From contig CP166133.1 in the NCBI GenBank assembly GCA_041228285.1, positions 2,203,380 through 2,267,379 of the forward strand: 64,000 nt of DNA, in the 5' to 3' direction. The position numbers and the translations under genes are program-made. Position 1 is the stretch's first letter. Each line of letters opens with the position of its first letter. The notes beneath the pieces were generated by a model. That model ran no database searches. It was not told the DNA's origin and saw nothing but the letters and a program-made list of their open reading frames with translations. This DNA comes from Neisseriaceae bacterium CLB008 (GTDB lineage: Bacteria > Pseudomonadota > Gammaproteobacteria > Burkholderiales > Neisseriaceae). Below, piece after piece: positions 17,168-26,474 of this stretch.

Positions 17168-18049
17168 ATGGAGTTACGACACCTACGATATTTCGTGGCG
17201 GTGGCAGAGGAACTGAACTTTAGTAAAGCCGCTTTACGGCTATTCACTTCCCAGCCCTCGCTGAGCCAGCAAATCAAAGACCTAGAAGATGAAATTGGGG
17301 TGCAGCTGTTTGAGCGCACCAAGCGACGCGTGGACATGACCCCCGAAGGGGAAATATTTCTGCGCGAAGCGAGGCTGACGCTGGAGCAAGCCGAACGGGC
17401 CATTCAGCTCACGCGTCAGGCCCACCAAAACCGCAGCCGCCTTTTGTCGGTCGGCTTTGTGCCCGCCGCAGAGGTGAGCGTCTTCCCCCACCTTTTTCCC
17501 CAGCTGCGCGCGGCCTTCCCCAATCTAGAGGTCAACCTGCACAGCCTGCCCACCGGCCAGCAGGAACAGGCCTTACTCAATGGCGAAATCGACATCGCCT
17601 TTATGCGCCAAATCATCGACAACGATGAGTATGAACACACCGTGGTGTTACAAGAACCACTGGCCCTGCTGCTGCCGACCAACCACCCCTTAGCGGCCAA
17701 AACCGTCATTGACGTGGCGGCACTGAACAACGTCGACTTTGTACACTCTGACCCAGCGTACTCTGGCCGACTCTACCCCTTAATCAACCAGTATTTTGAC
17801 CACCACGGCGTACACATCAACACGGTTCAAAACGCCAGCAATATTTTGCTCAACCTCAACCTAGTCAGCATGGGCCTAGGCTGTACCCTACTGCCGGCCT
17901 ACACCACGGCGTTGATCAGCGATAAGGTGTGCGTGCGCCCACTCAATCCGCCGCCGCCCCCTATCGACCTTTTGATGGTCTCCCGTAAAGACCACCCCAT
18001 GCCGGAACTTAAAGCCTTTAAAGCCTTGGTCATAGAGCATTTCGCCTAG
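17168..18049 (+). CDS. hcaR: LysR-family activator of the hca genes
   Basis: A 293-residue LysR-type regulator. The winged helix-turn-helix occupies about residues 1-60 (RHLRYFVAVAEELNFSKAA, SQPSLSQQIKDLEDEIGVQL), followed by a long linker helix and a two-lobed effector-binding domain (SVGFVPAAEVSVFPHLFPQL and onwards). Position, divergent orientation to hcaE and length point to HcaR, which activates the dioxygenase operon with phenylpropionate or cinnamate. Given that mhpDFE follow on the same strand 170 bases later behind a terminator, HcaR may also act on them, but no second site is identified. Confidence 0.88.
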   Translation: MELRHLRYFVAVAEELNFSKAALRLFTSQPSLSQQIKDLEDEIGVQLFERTKRRVDMTPEGEIFLREARLTLEQAERAIQLTRQAHQNRSRLLSVGFVPAAEVSVFPHLFPQLRAAFPNLEVNLHSLPTGQQEQALLNGEIDIAFMRQIIDNDEYEHTVVLQEPLALLLPTNHPLAAKTVIDVAALNNVDFVHSDPAYSGRLYPLINQYFDHHGVHINTVQNASNILLNLNLVSMGLGCTLLPAYTTALISDKVCVRPLNPPPPPIDLLMVSRKDHPMPELKAFKALVIEHFA

Positions 18050-18067
18050 GCTATTCCAACCACAATC

Positions 18068-18105
18068 ACCCCGCCCACCAAAGCTTCAGGTCGGCGGGGT
18101 TTTTT
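18068..18105 (+). terminator. Terminator after hcaR
   Basis: ACCCCGCC and GGCGGGGT form an 8-bp G+C-rich stem around a 17-base loop, followed by TTTTT, 19 bases after the hcaR stop. Confidence 0.8.
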
Positions 18106-18218
18106 ACGTCGACGCCATTCATACGTCTGGCTTATGAACTAAAAGAAAATAAGTATTGGCGCAAATCGGCATAATTTCCGATTCTTAGTGTTTTCATTGC
18201 GTTCACACAAGGATCACT

Positions 18219-19016
18219 ATGTCTACCCCCCTCACCGTTGAAGCCGCCGCGGCGGCTCTACGCGCGGCTCAACAGCAACGTCAGCCGCTCGAGCCCATTA
18301 AAGCCCGCTTTGGTGCTGATCAACACAGCATCGACATCGCCTACGCCATTCAAGAAGCCAACACCGAGCACGCCCTCGCCGCAGGTCAACGCTTAGTCGG
18401 TCGTAAAATCGGCCTCACCTCGCCCAAAGTTCAGCAGCAGCTCGGCGTAGGCGAACCCGATTTTGGCATGCTGTTCGCCGACATGGCCGTTGGCCAAGGC
18501 ATGCCCGTATCGCTGCAATCGCTGATTTTGCCCAAGGTAGAGGCCGAAATCGCCCTCGTCATCGGCCGCGACCTCAAGCATGAGCGCCACACCTACGCCG
18601 ACATCATCGGCGCCACCGAATACGCCCTACCCGCCATTGAAATCGTGGACAGCCGCATCGCCGACTGGCGCATCAGCCTCTTCGACACCGTCGCCGACAA
18701 TGCCTCCAGCGCACGCTTTGTCTTAGGCAGCCAGCCAGTTTTGCTGCGCGACGTAGACGTAGCCGAATGCGCCATGCAGATGACCGACCAGAACGGCCAA
18801 ATCGTGGCCAGCGGCGAAGGCACCCAATGCCTATACAACCCTTTAAATGCCGCCATTTGGCTGGCTGATCTGATGGTGGCGCGCGGCCGCCCCCTATTGG
18901 CCGGCGACATCATTTTGACCGGCGCCCTTGGCCCCATGGTGGCCGTCACCGCCCCTAACCGTTTTAGCGTCAACATCGCCCAACTGGGTACGGTGACGAC
19001 AGAATTTGTGCGATAA
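18219..19016 (+). CDS. mhpD: 2-keto-4-pentenoate hydratase
   Basis: A 265-residue hydratase of the fumarylacetoacetase-like fold that adds water to 2-hydroxypenta-2,4-dienoate to give 4-hydroxy-2-oxovalerate. Typical blocks are GRKIGLTSPKVQQQLGV, DFGMLFADMAV, the metal-binding PKVEAEIALVIGRDL, ALPAIEIVDSRIADW and LTGALGPMVAV. First of three genes (mhpD-mhpF-mhpE) transcribed away from hcaR's terminator. The ribosome-binding site is CAAGGATC. The order D-F-E matches the E. coli mhp operon after removal of A, B and C. Confidence 0.92.
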   Translation: MSTPLTVEAAAAALRAAQQQRQPLEPIKARFGADQHSIDIAYAIQEANTEHALAAGQRLVGRKIGLTSPKVQQQLGVGEPDFGMLFADMAVGQGMPVSLQSLILPKVEAEIALVIGRDLKHERHTYADIIGATEYALPAIEIVDSRIADWRISLFDTVADNASSARFVLGSQPVLLRDVDVAECAMQMTDQNGQIVASGEGTQCLYNPLNAAIWLADLMVARGRPLLAGDIILTGALGPMVAVTAPNRFSVNIAQLGTVTTEFVR

Positions 19017-19040
19017 CCCCATAAAAATAGAAAGAGGAAC

Positions 19041-19934
19041 ATGAACAAAATCAAATGCGCCTTAATCGGTCCTGGCAACATCGGCACCGATTTACTGTAT
19101 AAGCTCCAACGCAGCCCCGTCCTAGAACCCGTCTGGATGGTCGGCATCGACCCCACCTCAGAAGGCTTAGCCCGCGCCGCCAGCATGGGTTTGAAAACCA
19201 CTGCCGAAGGTGTGGACGGTCTGCTGCCGCACGTGGCCGCCGATGGCATTCAAATCGCCTTCGACGCCACTTCAGCCTATGTCCACGCTGAAAACAGCCG
19301 CAAGCTCAACGAGCTGGGTGTGGTGATGATTGACTTGACCCCCGCCGCCATTGGCCCTTTTTGCGTGCCGCCGGTGAACTTAGCCCAAGGCCTGAGCCTA
19401 GACTTAATGAACGTCAATATGGTGACCTGCGGTGGCCAAGCCACCATCCCCATGGTGGCAGCCGTCTCTCAGGTGCAGCCGGTTGACTACGCCGAAATCG
19501 TGGCCACCGTGTCCAGCCGCTCGGTTGGCCCAGGCACCCGCAAAAACATTGATGAATTCACCCTCACCACCGCCAGCGCCATCGAACAGGTCGGCGGCGC
19601 CAAAGAAGGCAAGGCCATCATCATCATTAACCCGGCTGAGCCGCCGTTGATGATGCGCGACACCGTGCATTGCCTGGTCGCTGGAGAGCCTGATCAGGCA
19701 GCCATCACCGCCTCGGTTCTGGCCATGGTCAAACAGGTGCAAACCTATGTCCCTGGCTATCGACTGGTCAACGGTCCCATATTCGACGGCAACCGTGTGT
19801 CCATCTTTTTAGAGGTCGCAGGCCTAGGCGACTTCTTACCAACGTACGCCGGCAACCTCGACATCATGACCGCCGCCGCTGCAAAAACGGCTGAAATCTT
19901 TGCCAATAATATGTTGAAAGGGGCATCTCAATGA
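19041..19934 (+). CDS. mhpF: Acetaldehyde dehydrogenase, CoA-acylating
   Basis: A 297-residue enzyme converting acetaldehyde, NAD+ and CoA to acetyl-CoA. The NAD-binding loop [11 protein letters not shown] is near residue 10 and the catalytic cysteine lies in [12 protein letters not shown] around residue 130; [15 protein letters not shown] is a further family block. It acts as a complex with the aldolase MhpE, channelling acetaldehyde between active sites; in keeping with this, its stop overlaps the mhpE start (ATGA at 19931). Confidence 0.93.
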   Translation: MNKIKCALIGPGNIGTDLLYKLQRSPVLEPVWMVGIDPTSEGLARAASMGLKTTAEGVDGLLPHVAADGIQIAFDATSAYVHAENSRKLNELGVVMIDLTPAAIGPFCVPPVNLAQGLSLDLMNVNMVTCGGQATIPMVAAVSQVQPVDYAEIVATVSSRSVGPGTRKNIDEFTLTTASAIEQVGGAKEGKAIIIINPAEPPLMMRDTVHCLVAGEPDQAAITASVLAMVKQVQTYVPGYRLVNGPIFDGNRVSIFLEVAGLGDFLPTYAGNLDIMTAAAAKTAEIFANNMLKGASQ

Positions 19935-20944
19935 GCCAACCCACGATTCGTTTACACGACATGACCTTACGCGACGGCATGCACCCTAAGCGCCATCAAA
20001 TGACGCTGGACGACATGAAAAACATTGCCACCGGCCTAGATGCCGCCGGCGTGCCGCTGATTGAAATCACCCACGGCGATGGCCTAGGCGGCAGCTCAGT
20101 CAACTACGGCTTCCCAGCCCACAGCGACGAAGACTATCTATCGACCGTGATTCCTTTACTCAATCAGGCCAAGGTATCGGCTTTATTGCTGCCAGGCATC
20201 GGCACCACCGCCCACCTACACATGGCGCATGAACTCGGCGTTCACTGCATTCGCGTGGCCACCCACAGCACCGAGGCCGACGTTTCCGAACAGCACATCA
20301 GCGCGGCACGAACGTTGGGCATGGACGTGGTCGGGTTTTTAATGATGGCCCACATGGCCAGCCCTGAGCAGCTCTTAAGCCAGGCTCAGCTGATGGTGGC
20401 CTATGGCGCGAACTGCGTCTACGTCACCGATTCGGCCGGCTACATGCTGCCTGAAGATGTCAAAGCCCGCGTCGGCCTAATGAAGCAAACCTTTGGCGAT
20501 GCGGTAGAAATTGGCTTTCACGGCCACCACAATCTGGCCATGGGCGTGGCCAACTCCGTGGCCGCCATTGAGGCCGGCGCCACCCGCATCGACGCCGCCG
20601 CCGCAGGCCTAGGCGCAGGCGCGGGCAATACGCCCCTCGAAGCCTTAGTGGCTGTGTGCAACCGCATGGGCATCACCACCGGCGTTGACCTATTTAAAGT
20701 TCAAGACGTGGCCGAGGATTTAGTGGTCCCCATCATGGATCACCCCATTCGCCTTGATCGAGACGCCTTAACCCTAGGCTACGCAGGCGTCTACTCATCG
20801 TTCTTATTATTCGCCAAACGTGCCGAGGCCCAGTATGGCGTCTCCGCCCGCGACATCCTGCTAGAGCTTGGCCGCCGCGGCACCGTGGGTGGTCAAGAAG
20901 ACATGATCGAAGACCTAGCTTTAACCATGGCCAAAGCCCGCTAA
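19931..20944 (+). CDS. mhpE: 4-hydroxy-2-oxovalerate aldolase
   Basis: A 337-residue DRE-TIM barrel metalloenzyme that splits 4-hydroxy-2-oxovalerate into pyruvate and acetaldehyde. The metal and substrate residues are in [13 protein letters not shown] near the N-terminus and [15 protein letters not shown] in the middle; the C-terminal communication domain that docks MhpF is present ([17 protein letters not shown]). It overlaps mhpF by 4 bases and ends the operon 16 bases before a strong hairpin terminator. Confidence 0.94.
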   Translation: MSQPTIRLHDMTLRDGMHPKRHQMTLDDMKNIATGLDAAGVPLIEITHGDGLGGSSVNYGFPAHSDEDYLSTVIPLLNQAKVSALLLPGIGTTAHLHMAHELGVHCIRVATHSTEADVSEQHISAARTLGMDVVGFLMMAHMASPEQLLSQAQLMVAYGANCVYVTDSAGYMLPEDVKARVGLMKQTFGDAVEIGFHGHHNLAMGVANSVAAIEAGATRIDAAAAGLGAGAGNTPLEALVAVCNRMGITTGVDLFKVQDVAEDLVVPIMDHPIRLDRDALTLGYAGVYSSFLLFAKRAEAQYGVSARDILLELGRRGTVGGQEDMIEDLALTMAKAR

Positions 20945-20959
20945 GCTGAAGCCACGACA

Positions 20960-20993
20960 AAAAAGGCCGCCCGGATCATCGGGCGGCCTTTTT
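20960..20993. terminator. Bidirectional terminator between mhpE and mhpC
   Basis: AAAAAGGCCGCCCG and CGGGCGGCCTTTTT form a 14-bp stem with a six-base loop, between two convergent genes. Confidence 0.92.
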
Positions 20994-21018
20994 ACCTATG
21001 GCGGCAATCGTTTAAATC

Positions 21019-21873
21019 TTAAGCATGTAAAGCCAAATACTGCTTCACCACTTGGTTAAACTCTTGCGCCCGCTCTACTTGTGACCAATGACCACACTGG
21101 CTAAAGATGTGGGCATCGGCGTTAGGGATGACGTTGAGTAAATCCCAGGTGCGCGACACAGGAATCACCACGTCTTGCGTGCCGTGAATCAGCAACACCG
21201 GCACCGTCAGCTTGGCTAAGACCTCAAAATCAAGCGGCAGCGCATCGCGATCTCGATCGCGAGCGGTGATCACCTTCACTAAACGGTCGGAGGCCGAATC
21301 GTTTAGGGCAGCCTGATAACGCACGGCCACCAGCTCATCGGTAATCAACGCATCGTCAACCACGAACTGCTTTAAGGTTTCGCGAATGCCGTCTTCGGTT
21401 AGAGTAGGTTTGGCGTGGCCAGCCAAGGCCGCCGTTTTTTTGGCGCCTCCCGTGCCCATGGACACAATGCCCAACAAGCGTTCTGGATAATCGATGGCAA
21501 ACTGAAACGCCAACCAGCCGCCCAAAGAATTGCCCACAATCCAGGTTTTTTCAATCCCTAAAGCATCCAATACTCGGACCGCATGCTGCACCCACTCACG
21601 AATGCCGTAGGGGGTATCGTCAGGGGTGAGGGTTTGGCCATAGCCTATCGAATCGATCGCAATACAGCGCCCACAGCTGGCCAGCTCAGGCAGGTTCAAC
21701 CACCAGTTTGCCGCCGCCGAGACGCCAGTACCCGAGCCGTGTAAAAACAAAATCGGCGTGCCTCTGCCCAGCTCATGATAGTGGGTCAGCTCGCCGGCGG
21801 CGGTTTCAACCCACTGATCTTGTAAGCCAAAAAAAGCATCGGTTTGGTAATGAGGAATGGCAATCTTATTCAT
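21019..21873 (-). CDS. mhpC: 2-hydroxy-6-oxonona-2,4-dienedioate hydrolase
   Basis: A 284-residue alpha/beta hydrolase that cleaves the meta-ring-fission product to hydroxypentadienoate and succinate (or fumarate). The oxyanion region LFLHGSGTGVSAAANWWLNL, nucleophile elbow GNSLGGW, acid HGTQDVVIP and base CGHWSQVER give a complete Ser-Asp-His triad. Length matches E. coli MhpC. It faces the mhpDFE operon as a separate, convergent unit, so unlike in E. coli its expression may be independently controlled; no regulator or clear operator is seen upstream. Confidence 0.9.
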   Translation of the reverse strand: MNKIAIPHYQTDAFFGLQDQWVETAAGELTHYHELGRGTPILFLHGSGTGVSAAANWWLNLPELASCGRCIAIDSIGYGQTLTPDDTPYGIREWVQHAVRVLDALGIEKTWIVGNSLGGWLAFQFAIDYPERLLGIVSMGTGGAKKTAALAGHAKPTLTEDGIRETLKQFVVDDALITDELVAVRYQAALNDSASDRLVKVITARDRDRDALPLDFEVLAKLTVPVLLIHGTQDVVIPVSRTWDLLNVIPNADAHIFSQCGHWSQVERAQEFNQVVKQYLALHA

Positions 21874-22079
21874 TATTTCTCCTTATCGTGTGTGTCTGAG
21901 TTTATTCACTGAAGCCTCATTGTAAACAAGATCAGACGGCCGTTTTAGATGAAATAACGCTCAGATCAGACGTTGAAACGATCAACTCAATCCAGCTGCC
22001 CCGCCCCCCCAAAAAAGGCTTGGGCTTCCCATTTTAGGCAAAACCCCTTAAAGTCAGGCCATCACTATGGAGCCTTACC

Positions 22080-22712
22080 ATGCCTAAACCCATGCCTGCC
22101 ACCCAGGCCGAAGCCAACGCCGACAAAATCGTTGAAACCCATCCATTAGCACCCTTTATGCCTAAGCACGCCAAAGTGTTGATGATGGGCACCTTTCCGC
22201 CACCAGCCCAGCGCTGGAGCGAATCGTTTTACTACCCCAACTTCACCAACGACATGTGGCGCATCATGGGCCTGATCTTTTTTAACGACAAAGACCATTT
22301 TCTAGACTTGGCCCACAAAAGCATTAAGGCCGACGACATCGCCGCCTTTTTGAACCACGTAGGCTTTGCCCTATCCGATACCGTTTACAAAGCCCATCGG
22401 CTCAAAGGCAACGCCGCCGATCAGTTTTTAGACATCGTCGAAGAACGCAATATTCGTCAGCTGCTGGATCAGCTTCCCGACTGCCGCACCCTACTCACTA
22501 CCGGCGAAAAAGCCATGAGCATCGCCTGCGGCCAGTTTGGCCTCACCAAAATCCCCAAGCCCAGCGAATACGTCGAAGTCGAATACCGTGGCCAAACGCT
22601 GAGGCTGTACCGCATGCCTTCGTCCTCACGCGCCTATCCGCTTAAGCTGGAGAAAAAAACCGAGCTGTATCGCCGCGCCCTCGCGCCGGTGTTTGGGCTA
22701 GATGAGGAATAA
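22080..22712 (+). CDS. Uracil-DNA glycosylase-superfamily protein
   Basis: A 210-residue protein with the two motif regions of the uracil-DNA glycosylase superfamily: motif 1 as VLMMGTFPPPAQRW, followed by SFYYPNFTNDMWRIMG (compare the mismatch-specific glycosylases' FYYP...FWR pattern), and motif 2 as LYRMPSSSRAY. This resembles a branch of UDG-fold proteins whose activity is less studied. Motif 1 lacks the water-activating Asp of family-1 UDG, and motif 2 has Met instead of the usual His before PSSS, so the activity or substrate may differ. Six bases separate it from the next gene, which has a very different composition. Confidence 0.7.
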   Translation: MPKPMPATQAEANADKIVETHPLAPFMPKHAKVLMMGTFPPPAQRWSESFYYPNFTNDMWRIMGLIFFNDKDHFLDLAHKSIKADDIAAFLNHVGFALSDTVYKAHRLKGNAADQFLDIVEERNIRQLLDQLPDCRTLLTTGEKAMSIACGQFGLTKIPKPSEYVEVEYRGQTLRLYRMPSSSRAYPLKLEKKTELYRRALAPVFGLDEE

Positions 22713-22717
22713 CGAAC

Positions 22718-23278
22718 ATGATCCTCACACCACTCATTAATAACCCCAGCAACTCTTCGGAGGCAGTTTTTGGTTTTCTACATACTGCACTCTCCATTGG
22801 CCTTGTCATACCAGAAGACGTAATTCTGTGGGCCGATGCCCAAATACTCAAACAAAACGTACCAGATATAGTATTAATTGAACTATCATTATGTGACATC
22901 TCAACTCCACAGAAAATGCTCTTTATTTTAGATGATTATCTTAACTATGACACATCTGCTTGCCCTATCAGGGCCTTCTTTTGCTATTTCCATCACACCT
23001 ATACAACCGCTGCTCATACAACTCAAGAAGTCGACCGTTACCTCTGGCAATTAAGAAATCTACCTACTATCACAGAAACTGAGCTTGAATTTATTTATTG
23101 GCTAAATGACGCAATAGATTTACATAACTACCACTCAATAGACTTTCAGCAAGCTTTACAACATTTTTTACAACTCTATCAAAACTACACTCTCGACCAT
23201 CATGAGCAATGGCCAGAATTTGATAAACAAATTAATTTAGCCTTAAGCAATAACCAACACCTACGTGACATTACTTAA
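22718..23278 (+). CDS. A+T-rich hypothetical protein
   Basis: No family is recognised. The 186-residue product is acidic, rich in Leu, His, Tyr and Asn, lacks a signal peptide and has no run clearly long enough for a membrane helix, suggesting a soluble alpha-helical protein (for example VDRYLWQLRNLP and IDFQQALQHFLQLYQNY). Composition differs sharply from both neighbours: many AAT/ATT/TTA codons and visibly lower G+C. It begins 5 bases after the glycosylase-like gene, so is probably co-transcribed. Transfer or relaxed selection could explain the composition; immunity-type or helical repeat proteins look similar, but that is only a resemblance. Confidence 0.6.
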   Translation: MILTPLINNPSNSSEAVFGFLHTALSIGLVIPEDVILWADAQILKQNVPDIVLIELSLCDISTPQKMLFILDDYLNYDTSACPIRAFFCYFHHTYTTAAHTTQEVDRYLWQLRNLPTITETELEFIYWLNDAIDLHNYHSIDFQQALQHFLQLYQNYTLDHHEQWPEFDKQINLALSNNQHLRDIT

Positions 23279-23320
23279 TCATCAACCGTAGGTGGTCATA
23301 ACCCACACGTTTTGGTGCCT

Positions 23321-23361
23321 GATGGCTCAAAAACGGTGGAGAGGTTGCGCTTTACCTACCC
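23321..23361 (+). repeat. Degenerate copy of the dispersed GGTGGG...CCCACC repeat
   Basis: GATGGCTCAAAAACGGTGG followed by TTGCGCTTTACCTACC matches, with several changes, the repeat core seen at 39142, 52265 and (inverted) 33224. It is in the gap between two convergent genes. Confidence 0.5.
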
Positions 23362-23387
23362 CAACCAACCCTGTATAACAAAAAAAA

Positions 23388-23413
23388 GCCCATAACCGAC
23401 CAAGGTTATGGGC
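23388..23413 (-). terminator. Terminator of the hydroxyproline/symporter region
   Basis: GCCCATAACC and GGTTATGGGC form a 10-bp stem; on the minus strand a run of Ts follows. It lies 27 bases after the symporter stop. Confidence 0.85.
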
Positions 23414-23439
23414 ATAAAAGAGAAAGTACTCAAAACGGA

Positions 23440-24897
23440 TTACTTGGCTTTTTTCTTATATTCGTCGCTTAATTCTTCCCACAGCTCGGCGTTTTCCACT
23501 CCGGCTACGCGCGGATCAAAAATCGGGTCGATGCCCATTTTTTTCTGCCGTTCATAGTCACGCAAGGTTCTAAACGCAGGCTTAGACAACAGCACGATGG
23601 CGATGAAGTTCAAATAGCTCATGCTGCCAAAGCCAATGTCGCCAAGGCTCCACATCAGGCTCACCGACTGAACGCTGCCAAAGAACAACACGATCAAGAA
23701 CACAAACTTCAACAATAGCTTCAACACAGGGTAAGACAGCTTACGGTCTAGATAAACGATGGTGGTTTCAGCAATATAGTAATAAGCCATCAGCGTCGTA
23801 AACGCGAACAAGAACACGGCAATCGATACAAAGGCAGAGCCGGCACCGGTAAACACGGTCGACACGGCCATTTGCGTCCACGCCGTACCCGCTGCCACGC
23901 CAGGCACATATTCAACCAAGGCCACGCTGCTGCCGTCTGGGAACACGTTGTACATATTGGTTACCAACATCATCAAACCAGAAGCAGTACACACCACCAC
24001 CGTGTCGATGTAGATCGAAAATGCCTGAATCAAACCCTGTTTGGCAGGGTGGCTGACTTCGGCTGCGGCCGAGCTAAAGGTGGCCTCACCGGCACCAGCC
24101 ACGTTAGAGAACACCGCACGACGTACGCCCCAAGAAACGGCCGTACCCACAATGCCACCAAAAACGGCATCCATACCTAAGGCGCTGCGGAAGATCAGGC
24201 TAAACATAGCGGGTACTTGTTCGTAGTGGCTGCCCAAAATGATGAACATCAGCAAGATGTAGGCCAAGGCCATGATCGGCACGACTTTGTCGGCCACGCT
24301 GGCAATACGCTTCACGCCACCAAAAATCAAATACGCCATCAATACGGTCACGATGATGCCCGTCACCATAGGCGGGATATCAAACGCGGTTTTAAATGAA
24401 TCGGCAATGGTGTTGGCTTGAATGCCAGGCACCAACACGCCGTAAGATAAGCAAATCACGGCCGCCACCACAATCGCAAACGGCTTCAGCTTCAAGCCTT
24501 TTTCAATGTAATACGGCGAGCCACCGCGATACTGGCCGTCGGCACGCTGCTTATACACCTGAGCCAAAGTCGACTCAATAAAAGCACTGGCACCGCCCAA
24601 TAGGCCCATCACCACCATCCAGAAAATGGCGCCTGGACCACCCGCAGCAATGGCCGTGGCCACGCCCGCAATATTGCCCACGCCTACGCGGCCAGACAAT
24701 GCCAAACAAAATGCTTGAAATGAAGAGATGCCCTCTTTAGACGACTTGTTCTCTCTTAATAAACGGACCATTTCCAATAAATAGCGGAACTGCACGCCCC
24801 GCGTGGCAATGGTGAAATACAGGCCGACGCCCAAGGCTAAACCTACTAAGGCATTGCCCCAAATATAACCAACTATGGTGTTAACGATGGCTTCCAT
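23440..24897 (-). CDS. Sodium:amino-acid symporter, AGCS (alanine/glycine) family
   Basis: A 485-residue inner-membrane carrier with about 11 helices. Family blocks include FQAFCLALSGRVGVGNIAGV, GGPGAIFWMVVMGLLGGA, and AGAGEATFSSAAAEVSHPAK, characteristic of AgcS/DagA-type Na+/alanine symporters. It lies 86 bases after the aldehyde dehydrogenase gene, same strand, with the operon terminator beyond it, so it is probably expressed with the hydroxyproline genes. That makes uptake of a proline-type or small neutral amino acid plausible, although sequence alone says only Na+-coupled alanine/glycine-type transport. The C-terminus is hydrophilic and Lys-rich. Confidence 0.87.
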   Translation of the reverse strand: MEAIVNTIVGYIWGNALVGLALGVGLYFTIATRGVQFRYLLEMVRLLRENKSSKEGISSFQAFCLALSGRVGVGNIAGVATAIAAGGPGAIFWMVVMGLLGGASAFIESTLAQVYKQRADGQYRGGSPYYIEKGLKLKPFAIVVAAVICLSYGVLVPGIQANTIADSFKTAFDIPPMVTGIIVTVLMAYLIFGGVKRIASVADKVVPIMALAYILLMFIILGSHYEQVPAMFSLIFRSALGMDAVFGGIVGTAVSWGVRRAVFSNVAGAGEATFSSAAAEVSHPAKQGLIQAFSIYIDTVVVCTASGLMMLVTNMYNVFPDGSSVALVEYVPGVAAGTAWTQMAVSTVFTGAGSAFVSIAVFLFAFTTLMAYYYIAETTIVYLDRKLSYPVLKLLLKFVFLIVLFFGSVQSVSLMWSLGDIGFGSMSYLNFIAIVLLSKPAFRTLRDYERQKKMGIDPIFDPRVAGVENAELWEELSDEYKKKAK

Positions 24898-24983
24898 AAA
24901 GTACTCCTTCGTTGTTTCTCAATTTGTAGATAGTTCAAAATCGGCCTGCTTTATGTCCCTAAAGTCAGGCCGTCTTGTTGTTA

Positions 24984-26468
24984 TTAGTTCACGTACCAAA
25001 TCACTTTGGTTTGTACATACTGCTCAAAGGCCTCTAGGCCATTGTCTTTACCACCAAAACCAGACTGTTTAAAGCCGCCAAACGGCGTTGAAATGTCTCC
25101 TTCACTAAAGCCGTTGATCGACACCGTACCGGCCTTAATGGCTCGGGCCACGCGCATGGTGCGCTTCACGTCTTGGCTGTAGAACGAAGCAGCCAAGCCA
25201 TAATGCGTATCGTTAGCCAAGGCAATCGCTTCGGCCTCGGTTGCAAACGTGGTCACGGCCAAAATCGGACCAAAGACTTCGTTTTGGAACAACGTCATGT
25301 CGGCCGTCACCTGATCAAAAATCGTGGGCTCTAAATACCAGCCGCTGCCCAAATCGCCGTGGATTTTACCACCGGCCACGAGGCGACCGCCTTCTTTAGG
25401 CGTCACGTCGAGGAAGGATTTCACTTTATTAAAGTGCGCTTCTTCCACCATGGGCCCAATCGACACCGATTCGTCCATAGGGTTGCCCACTTTCCACGTT
25501 TTCAAACCCTCAATCAGCTTGGCCAATAGCGCTTCTTTCACTGATTCATGTACGATTAGGCGTGAGCCACAGCTACAGTTTTCGCTCATATTCCAAAAAG
25601 CAGCGGCCAAAATATGCGGTACGGCTCCATCCAGATCGGCGTCTTCAAACACCACCTGCGGGCTTTTACCGCCACACTCCAGCACCACCTCTTTCAGATT
25701 ACTCTCGGCCGAATACTTCAAGAAATAGCGGCCTACTTCGGTTGAGCCGGTGAACGACACAATGTCGACGTCCATGTGGCGGCCTAAAGGCTCACCCACT
25801 TTTTCGCCCAAGCCACACACCAGGCTCAAAGCCCCTTCTGGCACGCCAGCTTCATAGGCCAGCTGCACCATGCGGTAGGCGCTTAAAGACGTTAGCTCCG
25901 CAGGTTTGACGATCACCGAGTTACCCGCAGTCAGCGCAGGCGCTACCTTCCAAGCAAACATTTGGGCAGGGAAGTTCCACGGCAACACGGCACCCACCAC
26001 GCCAATTGGCTCGGTCACGATGAGGCCCAAAGCATCACGCCCCGTCGGTGCCACCTTACCAAACAGCTTGTCCACTGCTTCGGCATACCAGTAAAACGTG
26101 TCAATCGTGGCCGGCATGTCGGTGTTCAAACACTCGGTAATCGGCTTGCCCGCGTCTACGCAATCCAAGGCCGCCAACTCTTCGCTGTGTGCCTCTAGCA
26201 ATTGCGACCAGCGCAGCATGACTTGCTTACGCTCGCTCGGTGCCAAATGGCTCCAGCTGCCGGCCTCAAACGTCGTGCGTGCCACAGCCACGGCGGCGTT
26301 TACATCGGCGGCATCGCCGTCGGCAATATAGCCAATCAAGCTATTGTCGATGGGGGTATGGTTGACCAACTTGGCACCCGTACCTTGATGGCCGGCAATC
26401 AAATTACCTGCCCATAATTCGCCCGCCTGAGCTTGGGCGAATACTTGTTCTTTAGTTAATGACATCAT
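24984..26468 (-). CDS. Aldehyde dehydrogenase, probably 2,5-dioxovalerate dehydrogenase
   Basis: A 494-residue NAD(P)-dependent aldehyde dehydrogenase. It has PWNFPAQMFAWKVAPALTAG, the cofactor loop FTGSTEVGRY, the general base Glu in VLECGGKSPQ and the catalytic cysteine in NMSENCSCGSRL. By sequence it is closest to the PuuC/KauB type. In this operon the expected substrate is alpha-ketoglutarate semialdehyde, produced by the deaminase encoded upstream, giving 2-oxoglutarate. The gene follows the deaminase by 6 bases and its ATG is preceded by AAGGAGC. The substrate is inferred from context, not from residues. Confidence 0.85.
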   Translation of the reverse strand: MMSLTKEQVFAQAQAGELWAGNLIAGHQGTGAKLVNHTPIDNSLIGYIADGDAADVNAAVAVARTTFEAGSWSHLAPSERKQVMLRWSQLLEAHSEELAALDCVDAGKPITECLNTDMPATIDTFYWYAEAVDKLFGKVAPTGRDALGLIVTEPIGVVGAVLPWNFPAQMFAWKVAPALTAGNSVIVKPAELTSLSAYRMVQLAYEAGVPEGALSLVCGLGEKVGEPLGRHMDVDIVSFTGSTEVGRYFLKYSAESNLKEVVLECGGKSPQVVFEDADLDGAVPHILAAAFWNMSENCSCGSRLIVHESVKEALLAKLIEGLKTWKVGNPMDESVSIGPMVEEAHFNKVKSFLDVTPKEGGRLVAGGKIHGDLGSGWYLEPTIFDQVTADMTLFQNEVFGPILAVTTFATEAEAIALANDTHYGLAASFYSQDVKRTMRVARAIKAGTVSINGFSEGDISTPFGGFKQSGFGGKDNGLEAFEQYVQTKVIWYVN

Positions 26469-26474
26469 GGCTCC

